Shown: positions 40,598-50,288, counted from the stretch's first letter. The stretch: DNA of 64,000 bases from Streptomyces aureocirculatus (GCF_000720475.1 NZ_JOAP01000035.1:1-64000), one strand, 5' to 3'. The notes: generated from the sequence alone by a model not told the origin. Program-made: numbers and translations.

Positions 40598-42187
40598 GTG
40601 ACCGCCGGGTACGGGCATACGGGCCCAATGGGGCGCGAAGTGCCGGTCGTTCTACGCAAACTGAGCAGCCTGCGCGGGGCGCCGACAGCTCTGGTACGCC
40701 GCTACCGCGCAGGTCGCCCACCGCCGACGGCGGACCTCACCCGCACCCCGCACCCGTTCGGCCGTGCGCTCGGCCTGGTGGCGGTGGTGGTGCTCGGGGC
40801 CTGGCTGGGCCTTCTGGTGGTGGGCAGTGTCCGCACCTCGGTGGGGCCGATGGACACCCGGATGCAGTTGCGCCCGTCCCTGACCGGCGGAACGAAGATC
40901 GACGTCTCCCCCCTCGGCGCCCTCGAACTGAACTCGCACGTGGCGCCGATCCGCCTGGACGTGGAGGTGGACCGCCTCGACCCGGTGCGGTCGGAGGCGC
41001 TTGTGGACCACCCGGAGCGGATCTCGGGGATGCAGGAGGAGGTGGCGGGGGACGTCGCGCACGGGACGCTCGACCTGGCGGTACGGTCCTGCGCCGCCGT
41101 GGTCGCGGGCGCGACGGCACTGGGCCTCGCGGTGTACCGCAGGCCGCGCAGGGCGCTGGCGGCGGGCGGCCTCGCGCTGACGCTCCTGGCGGCGTCGGGA
41201 GGGGTGGCGTACGCGACGTGGAACCCGAAGTCGGTCCTGGAGCCGAAGTTCTCCGGGCTGCTCAGCAGCGCCCCCTCCGTCGTCGGCAACGCCCGCAACA
41301 TCGTGAGCGAGTTCGACGTCTACCAGCGGGAGTTGGCGCGCCTGGTGACGAACGTGACCAAGCTGTACGACGTCACGTCGACGCTGCCCGCGTACGAACC
41401 GGACCCGTCGACGATCCGCGTGCTGCACGTGTCGGACATCCACCTCAACCCGGCGAGCTGGAAGATCATCTCTTCCCTGGTGGAGCAGTACGAGATCGAC
41501 GTCATCGTGGACTCCGGGGACACGATGGACCACGGGACGGCGGCGGAGAACGCGTTCCTGGACCCGATCGAGGACCTCGGGGCGCCATACGTATGGGTAC
41601 GGGGCAACCACGACTCCCTCGCCACCCAGAAGTACCTCAAGAAGCTCAAGAACACCCACGTCCTGGACGGCGGGAAGGCGGTGGACGTCGCGGGCCTGCG
41701 GTTCGCGGGCATCGGGGACCCCCAGTTCACGCCGGACCGCTCGGAGAAGCAGGAGGGCGACGCGGTGGAGGAGATGGCGGGCATCAACCTCGCCACGTCC
41801 CTGTTCGAGGAGGCGGCGAAGAGCAGGCCGGTGGACGTGGCGGTGGCGCACAACCCGACGGCCGCGAGGAAGACGGACGGGGCGGTGCCGCTGGTGCTCG
41901 CGGGGCATGTGCACCACCAGGAGATGGAGGTCATGGAGAGGGGCACACGGCTGCGGATCGAGGGCTCCACGGGCGGCAGCGGCCTGCGGGCGGTCGAGGG
42001 GGAGCACCCCGACCCGGTCGAGACGTCCGTCCTCTACCTGGACCGCGCGACCAAGCGCCTCCAGGCCTGGGACGAGATCAAACTGGGCGGCCTGGGCCTC
42101 ACGAAGGCCGAGGTCAGCCGCCACCTCCCCAAGGAGAACCAGCCCGGCGCCGACCCCTCGACACCCCCGCCGGCGCCACCGTCGTAA
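40598..42187 (+). CDS. Membrane-anchored metallophosphoesterase
   Basis: About 529 residues. A GTG at 40,598 follows GGAAGG; an ATG at 40,628 is an alternative. Two hydrophobic regions (about 57-77 and about 165-210, AVVAGATALGLAVYR and AAGGLALTLLAASGGVAYA) flank a roughly 85-residue segment, probably extracytoplasmic. The catalytic domain starts near residue 275 with the metal motifs HVSDIHLNP, VDSGDTMDHG, VRGNHDS and VLAGHVHHQE, the calcineurin-like phosphoesterase pattern. The tail is Pro-rich. Substrate unknown; membrane phosphoesterases of this design often act on nucleotides or lipids. Confidence 0.9.
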   Translation: MTAGYGHTGPMGREVPVVLRKLSSLRGAPTALVRRYRAGRPPPTADLTRTPHPFGRALGLVAVVVLGAWLGLLVVGSVRTSVGPMDTRMQLRPSLTGGTKIDVSPLGALELNSHVAPIRLDVEVDRLDPVRSEALVDHPERISGMQEEVAGDVAHGTLDLAVRSCAAVVAGATALGLAVYRRPRRALAAGGLALTLLAASGGVAYATWNPKSVLEPKFSGLLSSAPSVVGNARNIVSEFDVYQRELARLVTNVTKLYDVTSTLPAYEPDPSTIRVLHVSDIHLNPASWKIISSLVEQYEIDVIVDSGDTMDHGTAAENAFLDPIEDLGAPYVWVRGNHDSLATQKYLKKLKNTHVLDGGKAVDVAGLRFAGIGDPQFTPDRSEKQEGDAVEEMAGINLATSLFEEAAKSRPVDVAVAHNPTAARKTDGAVPLVLAGHVHHQEMEVMERGTRLRIEGSTGGSGLRAVEGEHPDPVETSVLYLDRATKRLQAWDEIKLGGLGLTKAEVSRHLPKENQPGADPSTPPPAPPS

Positions 42188-42268
42188 ACCGTTTTGGCGA
42201 TCCCTCCCCCCATCCCATATGCTTCTCACGTCCCCGACGCGCTGCAAAGCGCCCACGGCGGGCCCTTA

Positions 42269-42341
42269 GCCCTCATCGTCTAGTGGCCCAGGACGCCGCC
42301 CTTTCAAGGCGGTAGCACGGGTTCGAATCCCGTTGGGGGCA
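42269..42341 (+). tRNA. tRNA-Glu (UUC)
   Basis: A 73-nt cloverleaf with acceptor GCCCTCA/TGGGGGC, anticodon loop GCCCTTTCAAGGC (anticodon UUC), and T arm CGGGTTCGAATCCCG. First of three tRNAs in a row. Confidence 0.95.
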
Positions 42342-42379
42342 CGCAACACCTGTGCGAGACTAGTGCTCGCACAAAGCTT

Positions 42380-42454
42380 GGTCCTGTGGAGCAGTTTGGA
42401 GTGCTCGCCACCCTGTCAAGGTGGAGGCCGCGGGTTCAAATCCCGTCAGGACCG
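42380..42454 (+). tRNA. tRNA-Asp (GUC), first copy
   Basis: A 75-nt cloverleaf with acceptor GGTCCTG/CAGGACC, anticodon loop CACCCTGTCAAGGTG (anticodon GUC) and T arm CGGGTTCAAATCCCG. It is identical in sequence to the copy at 49,297-49,371. Confidence 0.95.
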
Positions 42455-42482
42455 CTTGCGATTTCCGCTCGCGGGGTCGCGT

Positions 42483-42556
42483 GGCTGGGTAGCTCAGTTG
42501 GTACGAGCGATCGCCTGAAAAGCGATAGGTCGCCGGTTCGATCCCGGCCCCAGCCA
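42483..42556 (+). tRNA. tRNA-Phe (GAA)
   Basis: A 74-nt cloverleaf with acceptor GGCTGGG/CCCAGCC, anticodon loop TCGCCTGAAAAGCGA (anticodon GAA) and T arm CCGGTTCGATCCCGG. Confidence 0.95.
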
Positions 42557-42563
42557 CCTTTCC

Positions 42564-42597
42564 CCGAAGGCCCCGTCCACCTGGACGGGGCCTTCGG
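42564..42597 (+). terminator. Terminator of the tRNA Glu-Asp-Phe cluster
   Basis: CCGAAGGCCCCGTCC (42,564-42,578) pairs exactly with GGACGGGGCCTTCGG (42,583-42,597) around ACCT, a 15-bp stem, eight bases after tRNA-Phe. Confidence 0.9.
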
Positions 42598-42645
42598 CGT
42601 ACCCCCCCCCGGGGTCGGCCTGGGCTACGCCCCACCCCCTAAAGA

Positions 42646-42932
42646 ACGGGCACCCGGCAGGTGGGCTGTGCCCACCCGTTCCGCCCCTGGCGGACCAGTT
42701 GCCCACAGCGAGGGCGGACCAGTTGCCCACAGCGAGGGCGGGGTAGTTGGCCGCGGCGGGAGCCACAGACGAGCCGGGAGTCGCCATCGAACCGGAGGGG
42801 TCGTGGCGGTATGACCGAGCGCAGCGTGCCAAGCAACACACTTACGGTGCGGGGAAGCCAGGGAGTGTCCACTACGCGAGCACGGCCATACCGCCACGAC
42901 CCCGCCACCCCCACAACCGGAAAGGCGAAAAC
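42646..42932 (+). repeat. Dispersed repeat, copy at 42.65 kb (MITE-like)
   Basis: A 287-bp unit starting ACGGGCACCCGGCAG and ending GGAAAGGCGAAAAC. It contains GTGGGCTGTGCCCAC, two tandem 24-bp copies of GCGGACCAGTTGCCCACAGC-GAGG, and an internal 17-bp perfect inverted repeat GGGGTCGTGGCGGTATG (42,797-42,813) / CATACCGCCACGACCCC (42,887-42,903). A closely similar unit lies in inverted orientation at 59,296-59,597. No ORF is supported. The unit sits between the tRNA terminator and the ccdA stop. Confidence 0.88.
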
Positions 42933-42960
42933 GACCGTCGCCGCAGACGAGGCCCAGATC

Positions 42961-43794
42961 TCAGGCGTCCGACTCGGACTCGACGGAACGCCGCCGAACA
43001 AGCACCACCAACCCCACCACCACCACGACCCCCACCAGCAGCACCCAGTCAGGCACCGCGTCCCCGAACCGCGAAGCCCACTCCTGCACGGCGAACGAGT
43101 CGTCCACATCCAGCAGCCCCGGCAGCGCGGCAGCCCCGTCGTACGCCAGGAACAACCCCCCGAGCAGCACGAAGAACAGCCCCGAGAGCACCGACGTCGT
43201 ATGCAGCTCGAACCGCCCGACCCGGAACACCCGCCCCCGAAGCCACCCCCGCCGCCCCAGCTCGAACCGCTCCCACAACACGGCAAGCACGAACAGCGGC
43301 ACAGCCATCCCGAGGGCGTACACGGCAAGGAGCGCGCCCCCGTACACGGGAGAGCCACTCACGGCCGCCACGGTCAGCACGCTCCCGAGGATCGGCCCGG
43401 CACAGAACCCGGCAAGCCCGTACACCGCCCCGAGCGCGTACACGGACAGAGCCGTGGTCGGCCGGATCCGCCCGGACAGCTCAACCATGCGCCGCGAGGC
43501 GAATCCAAGCCCCACCACCTGCGCGACACCCAGCGCGATGATCAGCCACCCGGCCCAGAAGACCAACTGCTCCCGGTGCCCGAAGAAGAACCGCCCGGCC
43601 ACGGACCCGGCGGCCCCCAGGGGCACCAGCGTCGTGGCGAGCCCGGCGTAGAAGATCCCGGTACGGGCGAGCAGCCGCGAAGTGGAATCGATCGAGTAGG
43701 CGAAGAAGGCGGGCAGCAACAGAGCGCTGCACGGACTGACCAACGCGAGCAACCCCGCCAGAAAGGCAGCGAAGTACCCCACATCGGAGGTCAC
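42961..43794 (-). CDS. ccdA: CcdA-like cytochrome c biogenesis/thiol transporter
   Basis: A 277-residue membrane protein with six to eight hydrophobic segments. The two conserved cysteine motifs are present: SPCSALLLPAFFAYSI (Cys22) at the end of TM1 and GFCAGPILGSVL (about residue 130) in TM4; this pair carries electrons across the membrane from thioredoxin to outside thiols. The GTG at 43,794 overlaps the TGA of the upstream DsbA-like gene (GTGA). The pair should form a disulfide relay on the cell surface, either for cytochrome c maturation or for general protein folding. The gene symbol follows the family. Confidence 0.88.
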   Translation of the reverse strand: MTSDVGYFAAFLAGLLALVSPCSALLLPAFFAYSIDSTSRLLARTGIFYAGLATTLVPLGAAGSVAGRFFFGHREQLVFWAGWLIIALGVAQVVGLGFASRRMVELSGRIRPTTALSVYALGAVYGLAGFCAGPILGSVLTVAAVSGSPVYGGALLAVYALGMAVPLFVLAVLWERFELGRRGWLRGRVFRVGRFELHTTSVLSGLFFVLLGGLFLAYDGAAALPGLLDVDDSFAVQEWASRFGDAVPDWVLLVGVVVVVGLVVLVRRRSVESESDA

Positions 43795-44624
43795 TTGCCG
43801 CTCCCCTCACCGGAGGAGGGGGAGGAAGGGGAGTCGGGAGAGGAAGGAGAGGCGGCAGCCGCAGCCTCGATGGCCCGCTCGAACACGGCGTCAGGCTGCG
43901 CCCCGGCAATAGGCTGCCCGTTGACGAGGAAGGACGGCGTGGAGGCGGCGCCGAGCTTGTACCCCTCTTCCTGGTCCTTCTTCACGGCGTCCCGAGCAGC
44001 CCCACTGTCCGCGTCCTCGGCGAACCGCTCCACGTCCTTGACCCCGGCCGCACGGGCGAGCTCCTTCAGGCGCCCCTCCCCGAAACCCTTGTCCTTGGCG
44101 CCGTCCGCGTACGCGGCTTCGTGGAACTGCCAGAACCGCCCCTGCCGCCCGGCGGCCCAGGCGCCACGGGCGGCCCGCTCGGAGTCCTCACCGAAGATGG
44201 GGAAGTTCCGCCACTCGATGCGCAGGGTCCCGTCCTCCACGTATTTTTTCACCAGGTCGGGCTCGGTGTCGCGGGCGAACTTCCCGCAGAAGCCGCACTT
44301 GAAGTCGGCGTACTCGATCATGACGACGGGGGCATCGGCCTTGCCCTGGGCGAGCGGGTCCTCGGCGTCGCGCCGGGCGAGGGCTTCGAGCTCGGGGTAG
44401 GCACCCTTGCGGGGGGCGGCGGAGGAACCCCCGGAGGACCCGGAGGACCCGGAAGACGCAGCCGAGTCCCCCTTCTCGGCGGTGGCGACGGACGGCTCTT
44501 CCGGCTTGGTGGCGGTGTACGAGGCGAACCCGAGCAGACCGGCGGCGAGGGCCACGCCGACGACGACGGCGATGTTCTTCTTCTTACGGGCGGAAGGCGA
44601 CGTTTTGCGGGCGGAAGACGACAT
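43791..44624 (-). CDS. DsbA-type membrane-anchored thiol oxidoreductase
   Basis: A 277-residue protein with one N-terminal membrane segment (IAVVVGVALAAGLLGFASY, about 18-36) after a Lys-rich cytoplasmic tip. A Ser/Gly-rich linker reaches to about residue 75. The thioredoxin fold carries the CxxC site in IEYADFKCGFCGKFARD (about 102-118) and the cis-Pro loop in AASTPSFLVNGQPIAGA near 235. This is the DsbA/BdbD type. It is the first gene of a two-gene unit with ccdA, which can recycle its active-site disulfide. Confidence 0.9.
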   Translation of the reverse strand: MSSSARKTSPSARKKKNIAVVVGVALAAGLLGFASYTATKPEEPSVATAEKGDSAASSGSSGSSGGSSAAPRKGAYPELEALARRDAEDPLAQGKADAPVVMIEYADFKCGFCGKFARDTEPDLVKKYVEDGTLRIEWRNFPIFGEDSERAARGAWAAGRQGRFWQFHEAAYADGAKDKGFGEGRLKELARAAGVKDVERFAEDADSGAARDAVKKDQEEGYKLGAASTPSFLVNGQPIAGAQPDAVFERAIEAAAAASPSSPDSPSSPSSGEGSGK

Positions 44625-44693
44625 GGGGCTGCACTTCTCCTGTTACTGCATGTATGCGTGACAAATGGGACTTCCAGGACATATGGCGATGTC

Positions 44694-45152
44694 CTACACG
44701 CGCAGAACGGAGAGATCTATCGGCGAGGGCGGCACAAGGCCGGGCGGGGCCCGCCCAGGCATGAGGCACAGCACGGCCTGGTCGGCGCCCCAGGCGGAAG
44801 AAGTGGCGGCACGGTTGTCGTAGAGGGCGGGAAGCAACTCGTAGGAGGAGGGGAACCGCGGCGGAGCGGCGGGCCGCTGCCCGTCGTCCTTCGGGCTTCG
44901 CCCGCAGCCGGGCACATCGCGCTGATCCCCGGCCCCGGCACGGATCGTGTCACCGCCCCCAGCCCGCACATCAGCAGAGCTCAAAGCCGAAACGGAACGC
45001 AGAGCCCCGGCGGAGCCCAGACCCCCGGCACCCGGACCGGAAGCCCCAGCGGAACCCGGAGCCCCGACAGAACCGCACAACACCCCCACCCCGAGCACAA
45101 CGACCAGCACCCCCACCAGGGAGCACCACGCAAGCCGCGCTCGGGACCACAT
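44694..45152 (-). CDS. Hypothetical exported protein
   Basis: A 152-residue protein starting at 45,152 (MWSRARLAWCSLVGVLVVVL) with a clear hydrophobic segment at residues 8-27, either signal peptide or anchor. Then comes a Gly/Ala/Ser stretch of about 40 residues. The rest contains FPSSYELLPALYDNRAATSS and ends ADQAVLCLMPGRAPPG. I do not recognise a family. It converges with nothing and is divergent from hrpA by 83 bp. Confidence 0.6.
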   Translation of the reverse strand: MWSRARLAWCSLVGVLVVVLGVGVLCGSVGAPGSAGASGPGAGGLGSAGALRSVSALSSADVRAGGGDTIRAGAGDQRDVPGCGRSPKDDGQRPAAPPRFPSSYELLPALYDNRAATSSAWGADQAVLCLMPGRAPPGLVPPSPIDLSVLRV

Positions 45153-45235
45153 GCCCGGAATCGTACGTGCTCTCCCGTGCCCCACGGGAAATCAGTTGGC
45201 CGTTCCCGAGCCGCGGGTGAGATCCTGGACTGCGT

Positions 45236-48200
45236 ATGTCTACGCAGCCCGCCCTCACCCTCGACGCCCTCGCCCCCCGCCTGACGGAGCTCTCGCTGCG
45301 CGACGAGCACCGCATCGGCCGGCGGCTCGAAGGCGCGCGCCGCATCCGCAAGCCCGAGGCCCGTGCCGCCGTCCTCGCGGAGGTCGCGCAGGACGTGGAG
45401 AAGGCGGCGGCCAGGATGGCGGGCCGTGCCTCGGGCGTGCCCGCGATCACGTACCCCGAGCAGCTCCCGGTCAGCCAGAAGAAGGACGACATCCTTCAGG
45501 CGATCCGCGACCATCAGGTCGTGATCGTCGCGGGCGAGACCGGTTCGGGCAAGACCACGCAGATCCCCAAGATCTGCCTTGAGCTCGGCCGCGGCGTACG
45601 CGGCCTGATCGGCCACACGCAGCCGCGCCGCCTCGCGGCCCGCACGGTGGCGGAGCGGGTGGCGGAGGAGCTGAGAACGCCGCTGGGCGAGGCGGTCGGC
45701 TGGAAGGTCCGCTTCACCGACCAGGTGAATCAGGACAGCACGTACGTGAAGCTGATGACGGACGGCATCCTGCTGGCCGAGATCCAGACGGACCGCGAGC
45801 TGCGCGCGTACGACACGATCATCATCGACGAGGCCCATGAGCGCAGTCTCAACATCGACTTCCTGCTCGGCTACCTCGCCCAGTTGCTGCCGAAGCGCCC
45901 GGACCTGAAGGTCGTGATCACCTCCGCGACCATCGACCCGGAGCGTTTCTCGCGCCACTTCGGGGACGCCCCGATCGTGGAGGTGAGCGGACGGACGTAC
46001 CCGGTGGAGGTCCGCTACCGCCCGCTCCTGGAGGAGGAGGGCGACGACCCGGACCGCGACCAGATCACGGCGATCACGGACGCGGTGGAGGAGCTCCAGG
46101 CGGAGGGCAAGGGCGACATCCTGGTCTTCCTGTCCGGCGAACGCGAGATCAGGGACACGGCGGACGCGCTGAACAAGAAGAACTACAAGTTCACGGAAGT
46201 CCTCCCCCTCTACGCCCGCCTGTCCCACGCCGAGCAGCACCGCGTGTTCCAGCGGCCCGGCGCGGGAACAGCCCGAAGAATCGTCCTTGCGACGAACGTC
46301 GCCGAGACGTCCCTGACGGTTCCTGGCATCAAGTACGTGATCGACCCGGGTACGGCCCGCATCTCGCGCTACAGCCACCGCACGAAGGTGCAGCGCCTGC
46401 CGATCGAGCCGGTCTCGCAGGCCAGCGCCAACCAGCGCAAGGGCCGCTGCGGCCGCACGTCGGACGGCATCTGCGTCCGGCTGTACTCCGAGGAGGACTT
46501 CGAGGCCCGCCCGGAGTTCACGGACGCGGAGATCCTCCGTACGAATCTGGCGTCCGTCATCCTCCAGATGACCGCGGCCGGCCTCGGCGACATCGAGAAG
46601 TTCCCGTTCATCGACCCGCCGGACCACCGCAACATCCGGGACGGCGTGCAGCTCCTTCAAGAGCTCGGTGCGCTCGACCCCACCCAGAAGGACCCGAAGA
46701 AGCGGCTGACGCAGCAGGGCCGCAAGCTCGCCCAGCTCCCCGTGGACCCCCGGCTCGCCCGGATGGTCCTGGAGGCCGACAAGAACGGCTGTGTGCGCGA
46801 GGTCATGGTGATCGCCGCGGCGCTGTCCATCCAGGACCCGCGGGAGCGCCCGGCCGACAAGCAGACACAGGCCGACCAGCAGCACGCCCGCTTCAAGGAC
46901 GAGACGTCCGACTTCCTGGCGTATCTGAACCTGTGGCGGTACGTGCGCGAGCAGCAGAAGGAGCTCGGCTCGTCCGCGTTCCGCCGCATGTGCAAACGCG
47001 AGTATCTGAACTTCCTGCGCATCCGCGAGTGGCAGGACATCTACTCCCAGTTGCGTACGGTGGCCAAGCAGATGGGCATCCATCTGAACGACGAGGACGC
47101 CGCCGACCAGCGCGTGCACGTCTCGCTCCTCGCGGGCCTGCTGTCCCACGTGGGCATGAAGGACGTGAAGGAGGGCGCGAAGAACGACTACTTGGGCGCC
47201 CGTAGCGCGAAATTCGCGATCTTCCCGGGCTCCGCCCTCTTCAAGAAGCCCCCGCGCTTCATCATGTCGGCCGAGCTGGTGGAGACGTCCCGGCTGTGGG
47301 CCCGCGTCAACGCGAAGATCGAACCGGAGTGGATCGAGCCGCTCGCGCAGCACCTGCTCAAGCGCACCTACAGCGAGCCGCACTGGGAGAAGGACCAGGC
47401 GGCCGTGATGGCGTACGAGAAGGTCACGCTGTACGGCGTCCCGATCGTCACCGACCGCAAGGTGAACTACGGCCGCATCGACCCTGAGACGAGCCGCGAC
47501 CTTTTCATCCGCAACGCACTCGTCGAGGGCGACTGGCGTACGCACCACAAGTTCTTCGCCGCCAACCGCAAGCTGCTCACCGAGGTCGAGGAGCTGGAGC
47601 ACCGCGCGCGGCGCCGCGACATCCTCGTCGACGACGAGACGCTGTTCGACTTCTACGACCAGCGGGTGCCCGCACATGTGGTGTCGGGGGCGCACTTCGA
47701 CTCCTGGTGGAAGAAGAAGATCCACGAGGAACCGGAGCTGCTCGACTTCGAGCGGTCGATGCTCATCAACGAGCGCGCCGGTGATGTGTCGAAGAACGAC
47801 TATCCGGACACCTGGCGGCAGGGGCCGCTGAAGTTCCGGGTCACGTACCAGTTCGAGCCGGGCGCGGACGCGGACGGCGTGACCGTGCACGTACCGCTCC
47901 AGGTGCTCAACCAGGTCGCGCCCGACGGCTTCGACTGGCAGATCCCGGGCCTGCGCGAGGACGTCGTGACGGAGCTGATCCGCTCCCTGCCGAAGCCGAT
48001 CCGCCGCCACTACGTCCCGGCGCCCAACTACGCCAGGGAGTTCCTGCAGCGGGCCACGCCCTTGCAGGAGCCCCTGCACGTCACGCTGGCGCGTGAGCTG
48101 CAGAGGATGGTCGGGGTGCCGGTGCACGGCGACGACTTCGACCTGACCCGCGTACCGGACCATCTGAAGATCACCTTCCGGATCACCGACGAGCGGCGCC

Positions 48201-49189
48201 GCAAGCTGGCCGAGGACAAGGACCTGGAGGTCCTGAAGCTCCGCTTGCAGCCGAAGGCCCGCAAGGCCCTGTCACAGGCGGCGGCCGCGACGGCCGAGCG
48301 CTCGGGCGGAGAGTCCGTGGAGCGCGCCGGCCTCACGGACTGGACGATCGGCACGCTCTCGCGCGTCTTCGAGGCCCGCCGGGCGGGACAGCCGGTGAAG
48401 GCCTATCCGGCCCTGGTCGACGACGGTGACACCGTCTCCGTACGCCTCTTCGACACCGAGGCGGAGCAGGCGCGAGCGATGTGGCGCGGCACCCGCCGCC
48501 TCATCCTGCGCAACATTCCGGTGAACCCGGGCAAGTTCGCCCAGGACAAGCTCACCAACCAGCAGAAGCTCGCCCTGTCGGCGAACCCGCACGGCTCCAT
48601 GCAGGCGCTCTTCGACGACTGCGCGCGGGCGGCGGCGGACAAGCTCATGGGGGACTTCGGCGGGCCCGCGTGGGACGAGGAGTCGTACCGCAAGCTGTAC
48701 GAGAAGGTGCGCGCCGAGATCGTCGACGCGACCGTGCACACGGTCACGCAGGTCCAGCAGGTCCTCGCCGCCTGGCAGGCCTGTGAGCGGCGCCTGAAGT
48801 CCACGAAGAGCCAGGCGCTGCTTCCCAACCTCGCGGACGTGCGCGGGCAGCTCGACGCCCTCGTCAAGCCCGGCTTCGTCACGGAGACGGGTGTGCGCCG
48901 GATGCCCGACCTGATGCGCTACATGGTCGCCGCCGACCGTCGGCTCCAGCAGATGCCGACGAACGTCCAGCGCGACACCACGCGCATGGAGAAGGTCCGC
49001 GAGATGCAGGACGAGTACGCCTGGCTGCTCGAACAACTGCCGCAGGGGCGGCCGGTGCCGCGGGAGGTCCTGGACATCCGTTGGATGATCGAGGAGTTGC
49101 GGGTCAGCTACTTCGCGCACGCGCTCGGCACGGCGTACCCCGTCTCCGACAAGCGCATCGTGAAGGCGATCGACGCCGCCGCACCGTAG
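45236..49189 (+). CDS. hrpA: ATP-dependent RNA helicase HrpA
   Basis: A 1317-residue DEAH-box helicase, full length for the HrpA family. The core starts near residue 80 with motif [18 protein letters not shown], motif Ia [16 protein letters not shown], motif [15 protein letters not shown], motif [12 protein letters not shown], motif [16 protein letters not shown] and motif [11 protein letters not shown]. The HA2 and OB-fold regions follow at about 430-700, and the C-terminal half is the HrpA-specific DUF3418 region. In E. coli HrpA releases stalled ribosomes by pulling mRNA. It is preceded by a divergent exported-protein gene and followed by tRNA-Asp. Confidence 0.95.
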   Translation: MSTQPALTLDALAPRLTELSLRDEHRIGRRLEGARRIRKPEARAAVLAEVAQDVEKAAARMAGRASGVPAITYPEQLPVSQKKDDILQAIRDHQVVIVAGETGSGKTTQIPKICLELGRGVRGLIGHTQPRRLAARTVAERVAEELRTPLGEAVGWKVRFTDQVNQDSTYVKLMTDGILLAEIQTDRELRAYDTIIIDEAHERSLNIDFLLGYLAQLLPKRPDLKVVITSATIDPERFSRHFGDAPIVEVSGRTYPVEVRYRPLLEEEGDDPDRDQITAITDAVEELQAEGKGDILVFLSGEREIRDTADALNKKNYKFTEVLPLYARLSHAEQHRVFQRPGAGTARRIVLATNVAETSLTVPGIKYVIDPGTARISRYSHRTKVQRLPIEPVSQASANQRKGRCGRTSDGICVRLYSEEDFEARPEFTDAEILRTNLASVILQMTAAGLGDIEKFPFIDPPDHRNIRDGVQLLQELGALDPTQKDPKKRLTQQGRKLAQLPVDPRLARMVLEADKNGCVREVMVIAAALSIQDPRERPADKQTQADQQHARFKDETSDFLAYLNLWRYVREQQKELGSSAFRRMCKREYLNFLRIREWQDIYSQLRTVAKQMGIHLNDEDAADQRVHVSLLAGLLSHVGMKDVKEGAKNDYLGARSAKFAIFPGSALFKKPPRFIMSAELVETSRLWARVNAKIEPEWIEPLAQHLLKRTYSEPHWEKDQAAVMAYEKVTLYGVPIVTDRKVNYGRIDPETSRDLFIRNALVEGDWRTHHKFFAANRKLLTEVEELEHRARRRDILVDDETLFDFYDQRVPAHVVSGAHFDSWWKKKIHEEPELLDFERSMLINERAGDVSKNDYPDTWRQGPLKFRVTYQFEPGADADGVTVHVPLQVLNQVAPDGFDWQIPGLREDVVTELIRSLPKPIRRHYVPAPNYAREFLQRATPLQEPLHVTLARELQRMVGVPVHGDDFDLTRVPDHLKITFRITDERRRKLAEDKDLEVLKLRLQPKARKALSQAAAATAERSGGESVERAGLTDWTIGTLSRVFEARRAGQPVKAYPALVDDGDTVSVRLFDTEAEQARAMWRGTRRLILRNIPVNPGKFAQDKLTNQQKLALSANPHGSMQALFDDCARAAADKLMGDFGGPAWDEESYRKLYEKVRAEIVDATVHTVTQVQQVLAAWQACERRLKSTKSQALLPNLADVRGQLDALVKPGFVTETGVRRMPDLMRYMVAADRRLQQMPTNVQRDTTRMEKVREMQDEYAWLLEQLPQGRPVPREVLDIRWMIEELRVSYFAHALGTAYPVSDKRIVKAIDAAAP

Positions 49190-49296
49190 CCACGGAGCCG
49201 TGACCGTCCACTCACACAGAGCGAGTTCGACCAGGGACCCGAGCTGCTGTACAGTCTTTTTCGCAGCCCAGAGAGGCAATCGGAGCTGCGAAACCT

Positions 49297-49371
49297 GGTC
49301 CTGTGGAGCAGTTTGGAGTGCTCGCCACCCTGTCAAGGTGGAGGCCGCGGGTTCAAATCCCGTCAGGACCG
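49297..49371 (+). tRNA. tRNA-Asp (GUC), second copy
   Basis: Identical over all 75 nt to the tRNA-Asp at 42,380, including the acceptor GGTCCTG and anticodon GUC. The two are 6.9 kb apart on the same strand and flank ccdA, the DsbA-like gene and hrpA. Confidence 0.95.
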
Positions 49372-49378
49372 CAGTAAT

Positions 49379-49414
49379 GAAGTGGGCCGTACCCTCCGGG
49401 GTACGGCCCACTTC
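49379..49414 (+). terminator. Terminator after second tRNA-Asp
   Basis: A perfect 16-bp stem, GAAGTGGGCCGTACCC (49,379-49,394) with its complement at 49,399-49,414, around TCCG. Confidence 0.9.
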
Positions 49415-49449
49415 GGCGTCCAGCCCGAGCACGCCACACAGCCCGGCCC

Positions 49450-49580
49450 CTCGCCACCCTGCCAAGGTGGAGGCCGCGCCCGCGGCGCAGCCGCAATCGA
49501 CACAGCAAATCCCGTCAGGACCGCAAGAACCAAGCGAGCCACACCCTCCGGGGCGCGGCCCACTTCGGCGTTTGCCTGCG
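49450..49580 (+). pseudogene. Degenerate tandem duplicate of tRNA-Asp 3' part and its terminator
   Basis: CTCGCCACCCTGCCAAGGTG at 49,450 matches the anticodon arm of tRNA-Asp with one change (GTC to GCC in the anticodon). After GAGGCCGCG there is a 26-27 bp insertion, then CAAATCCCGTCAGGACCGCA matches the 3' end of the tRNA again. A decayed terminator copy (CCACACCCTCCGGGGCGCGG then CCCACTTCGGCG) follows. The offset from the intact tRNA is 133 bp. The acceptor 5' strand and D arm are absent, so it cannot be a functional tRNA. Confidence 0.88.
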
Positions 49581-49677
49581 ATGCGCGCCCCGCGAGGGAA
49601 CGGCAGGCTTGACGGCGTCACATTCCGCCGGTACCCCGGAGAGGGGAGCGAGCCGCGCGCTCCCGAGGAGGTGGCGC

Positions 49678-49875
49678 ATGTCCGCAACCGCCCGGCACGA
49701 GACCCGTGCCCTGCTGCGCGCTCATCTCGCAGCGGCCACCCGCTATCGCCATCTGACCCGGCACTGTCCCATCTGCCACCGACTCCTGCGCCTCGCCATG
49801 GAGCCCTCCAGTGAGGCCACAGAGGCTCCTGAGGCGGATGTGGCATGTGAGGACGAAAGACCCCCCAAGGCATGA
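49678..49875 (+). CDS. Small DUF6274-like protein
   Basis: A 65-residue protein beginning MSATARHETRALLRAHLAAA at an ATG with GAGGAGG six bases upstream. It is basic and helical at first and contains HCPICHRLLRLAM (about 28-40), a CxxC pair flanked by His that may bind a metal, then an acidic tail. I recall such a small conserved protein near bldC in Streptomyces, but the family name is given with reserve. Function unknown. Confidence 0.75.
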   Translation: MSATARHETRALLRAHLAAATRYRHLTRHCPICHRLLRLAMEPSSEATEAPEADVACEDERPPKA

Positions 49876-50254
49876 CCAAAGGCGCCACGCGGACCGCCTG
49901 CCGGGTGGGAAGCTGAGCGGGTGAGCGGGCGGCCCCACCGGGCGCCGACGCCCCGCGCCGACCCGCGCCGGCCGGCACCGAACGCACCGCCGACCCCAAT
50001 AGCGCACCGGCAGCGGGGCCAACAAGCTGCGGCCCGTGTGACGGTAGTCACCGAACGAGTTTCAAGAACCCCGGAACTTACCCCCGCCCTACACCACGTC
50101 AATCAAATATGTGCCATTGCACCTGCCGCCGCGCCGCCTTGACGACGCGCCGACAGGGCCGCCCAGGGATCAACAGGACGGCCCACAGAGGCCCCCAACA
50201 GCGCGCACAGGCGTCCACGGGGACTCCTGCCCAGGGGGTGCGGGCACAAAAAAA
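49876..50254. other. Intergenic stretch without visible gene
   Basis: About 380 bp between the small gene and the bldC terminator. It is G/C-rich with an AT-richer patch near 50,095-50,110 (GTCAATCAAATATGTGCC). I see no convincing ORF, RNA or repeat. Confidence 0.5.
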
Positions 50255-50288
50255 GATCGCGCTGGACCCGGCGGAGTCCAGCGCGATC
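50255..50288 (-). terminator. Intrinsic terminator, probably of bldC
   Basis: GATCGCGCTGGAC (50,255-50,267) pairs exactly with GTCCAGCGCGATC (50,276-50,288), a 13-bp stem with an 8-nt loop. On the minus strand it is followed by seven T residues, a rare canonical rho-independent terminator for this genome. It lies 163 bp after the bldC stop. Confidence 0.92.

Noticed and set aside
44981..48163. 1060-codon open frame on the minus strand across hrpA
   Set aside because: Antisense shadow of a clearly recognised helicase; no motif, no ribosome binding site.
49450..49523. A tRNA-Gly with anticodon GCC
   Set aside because: The sequence matches tRNA-Asp except for one anticodon base, lacks the 5' acceptor strand and D arm, and has a 26-27 bp insertion.
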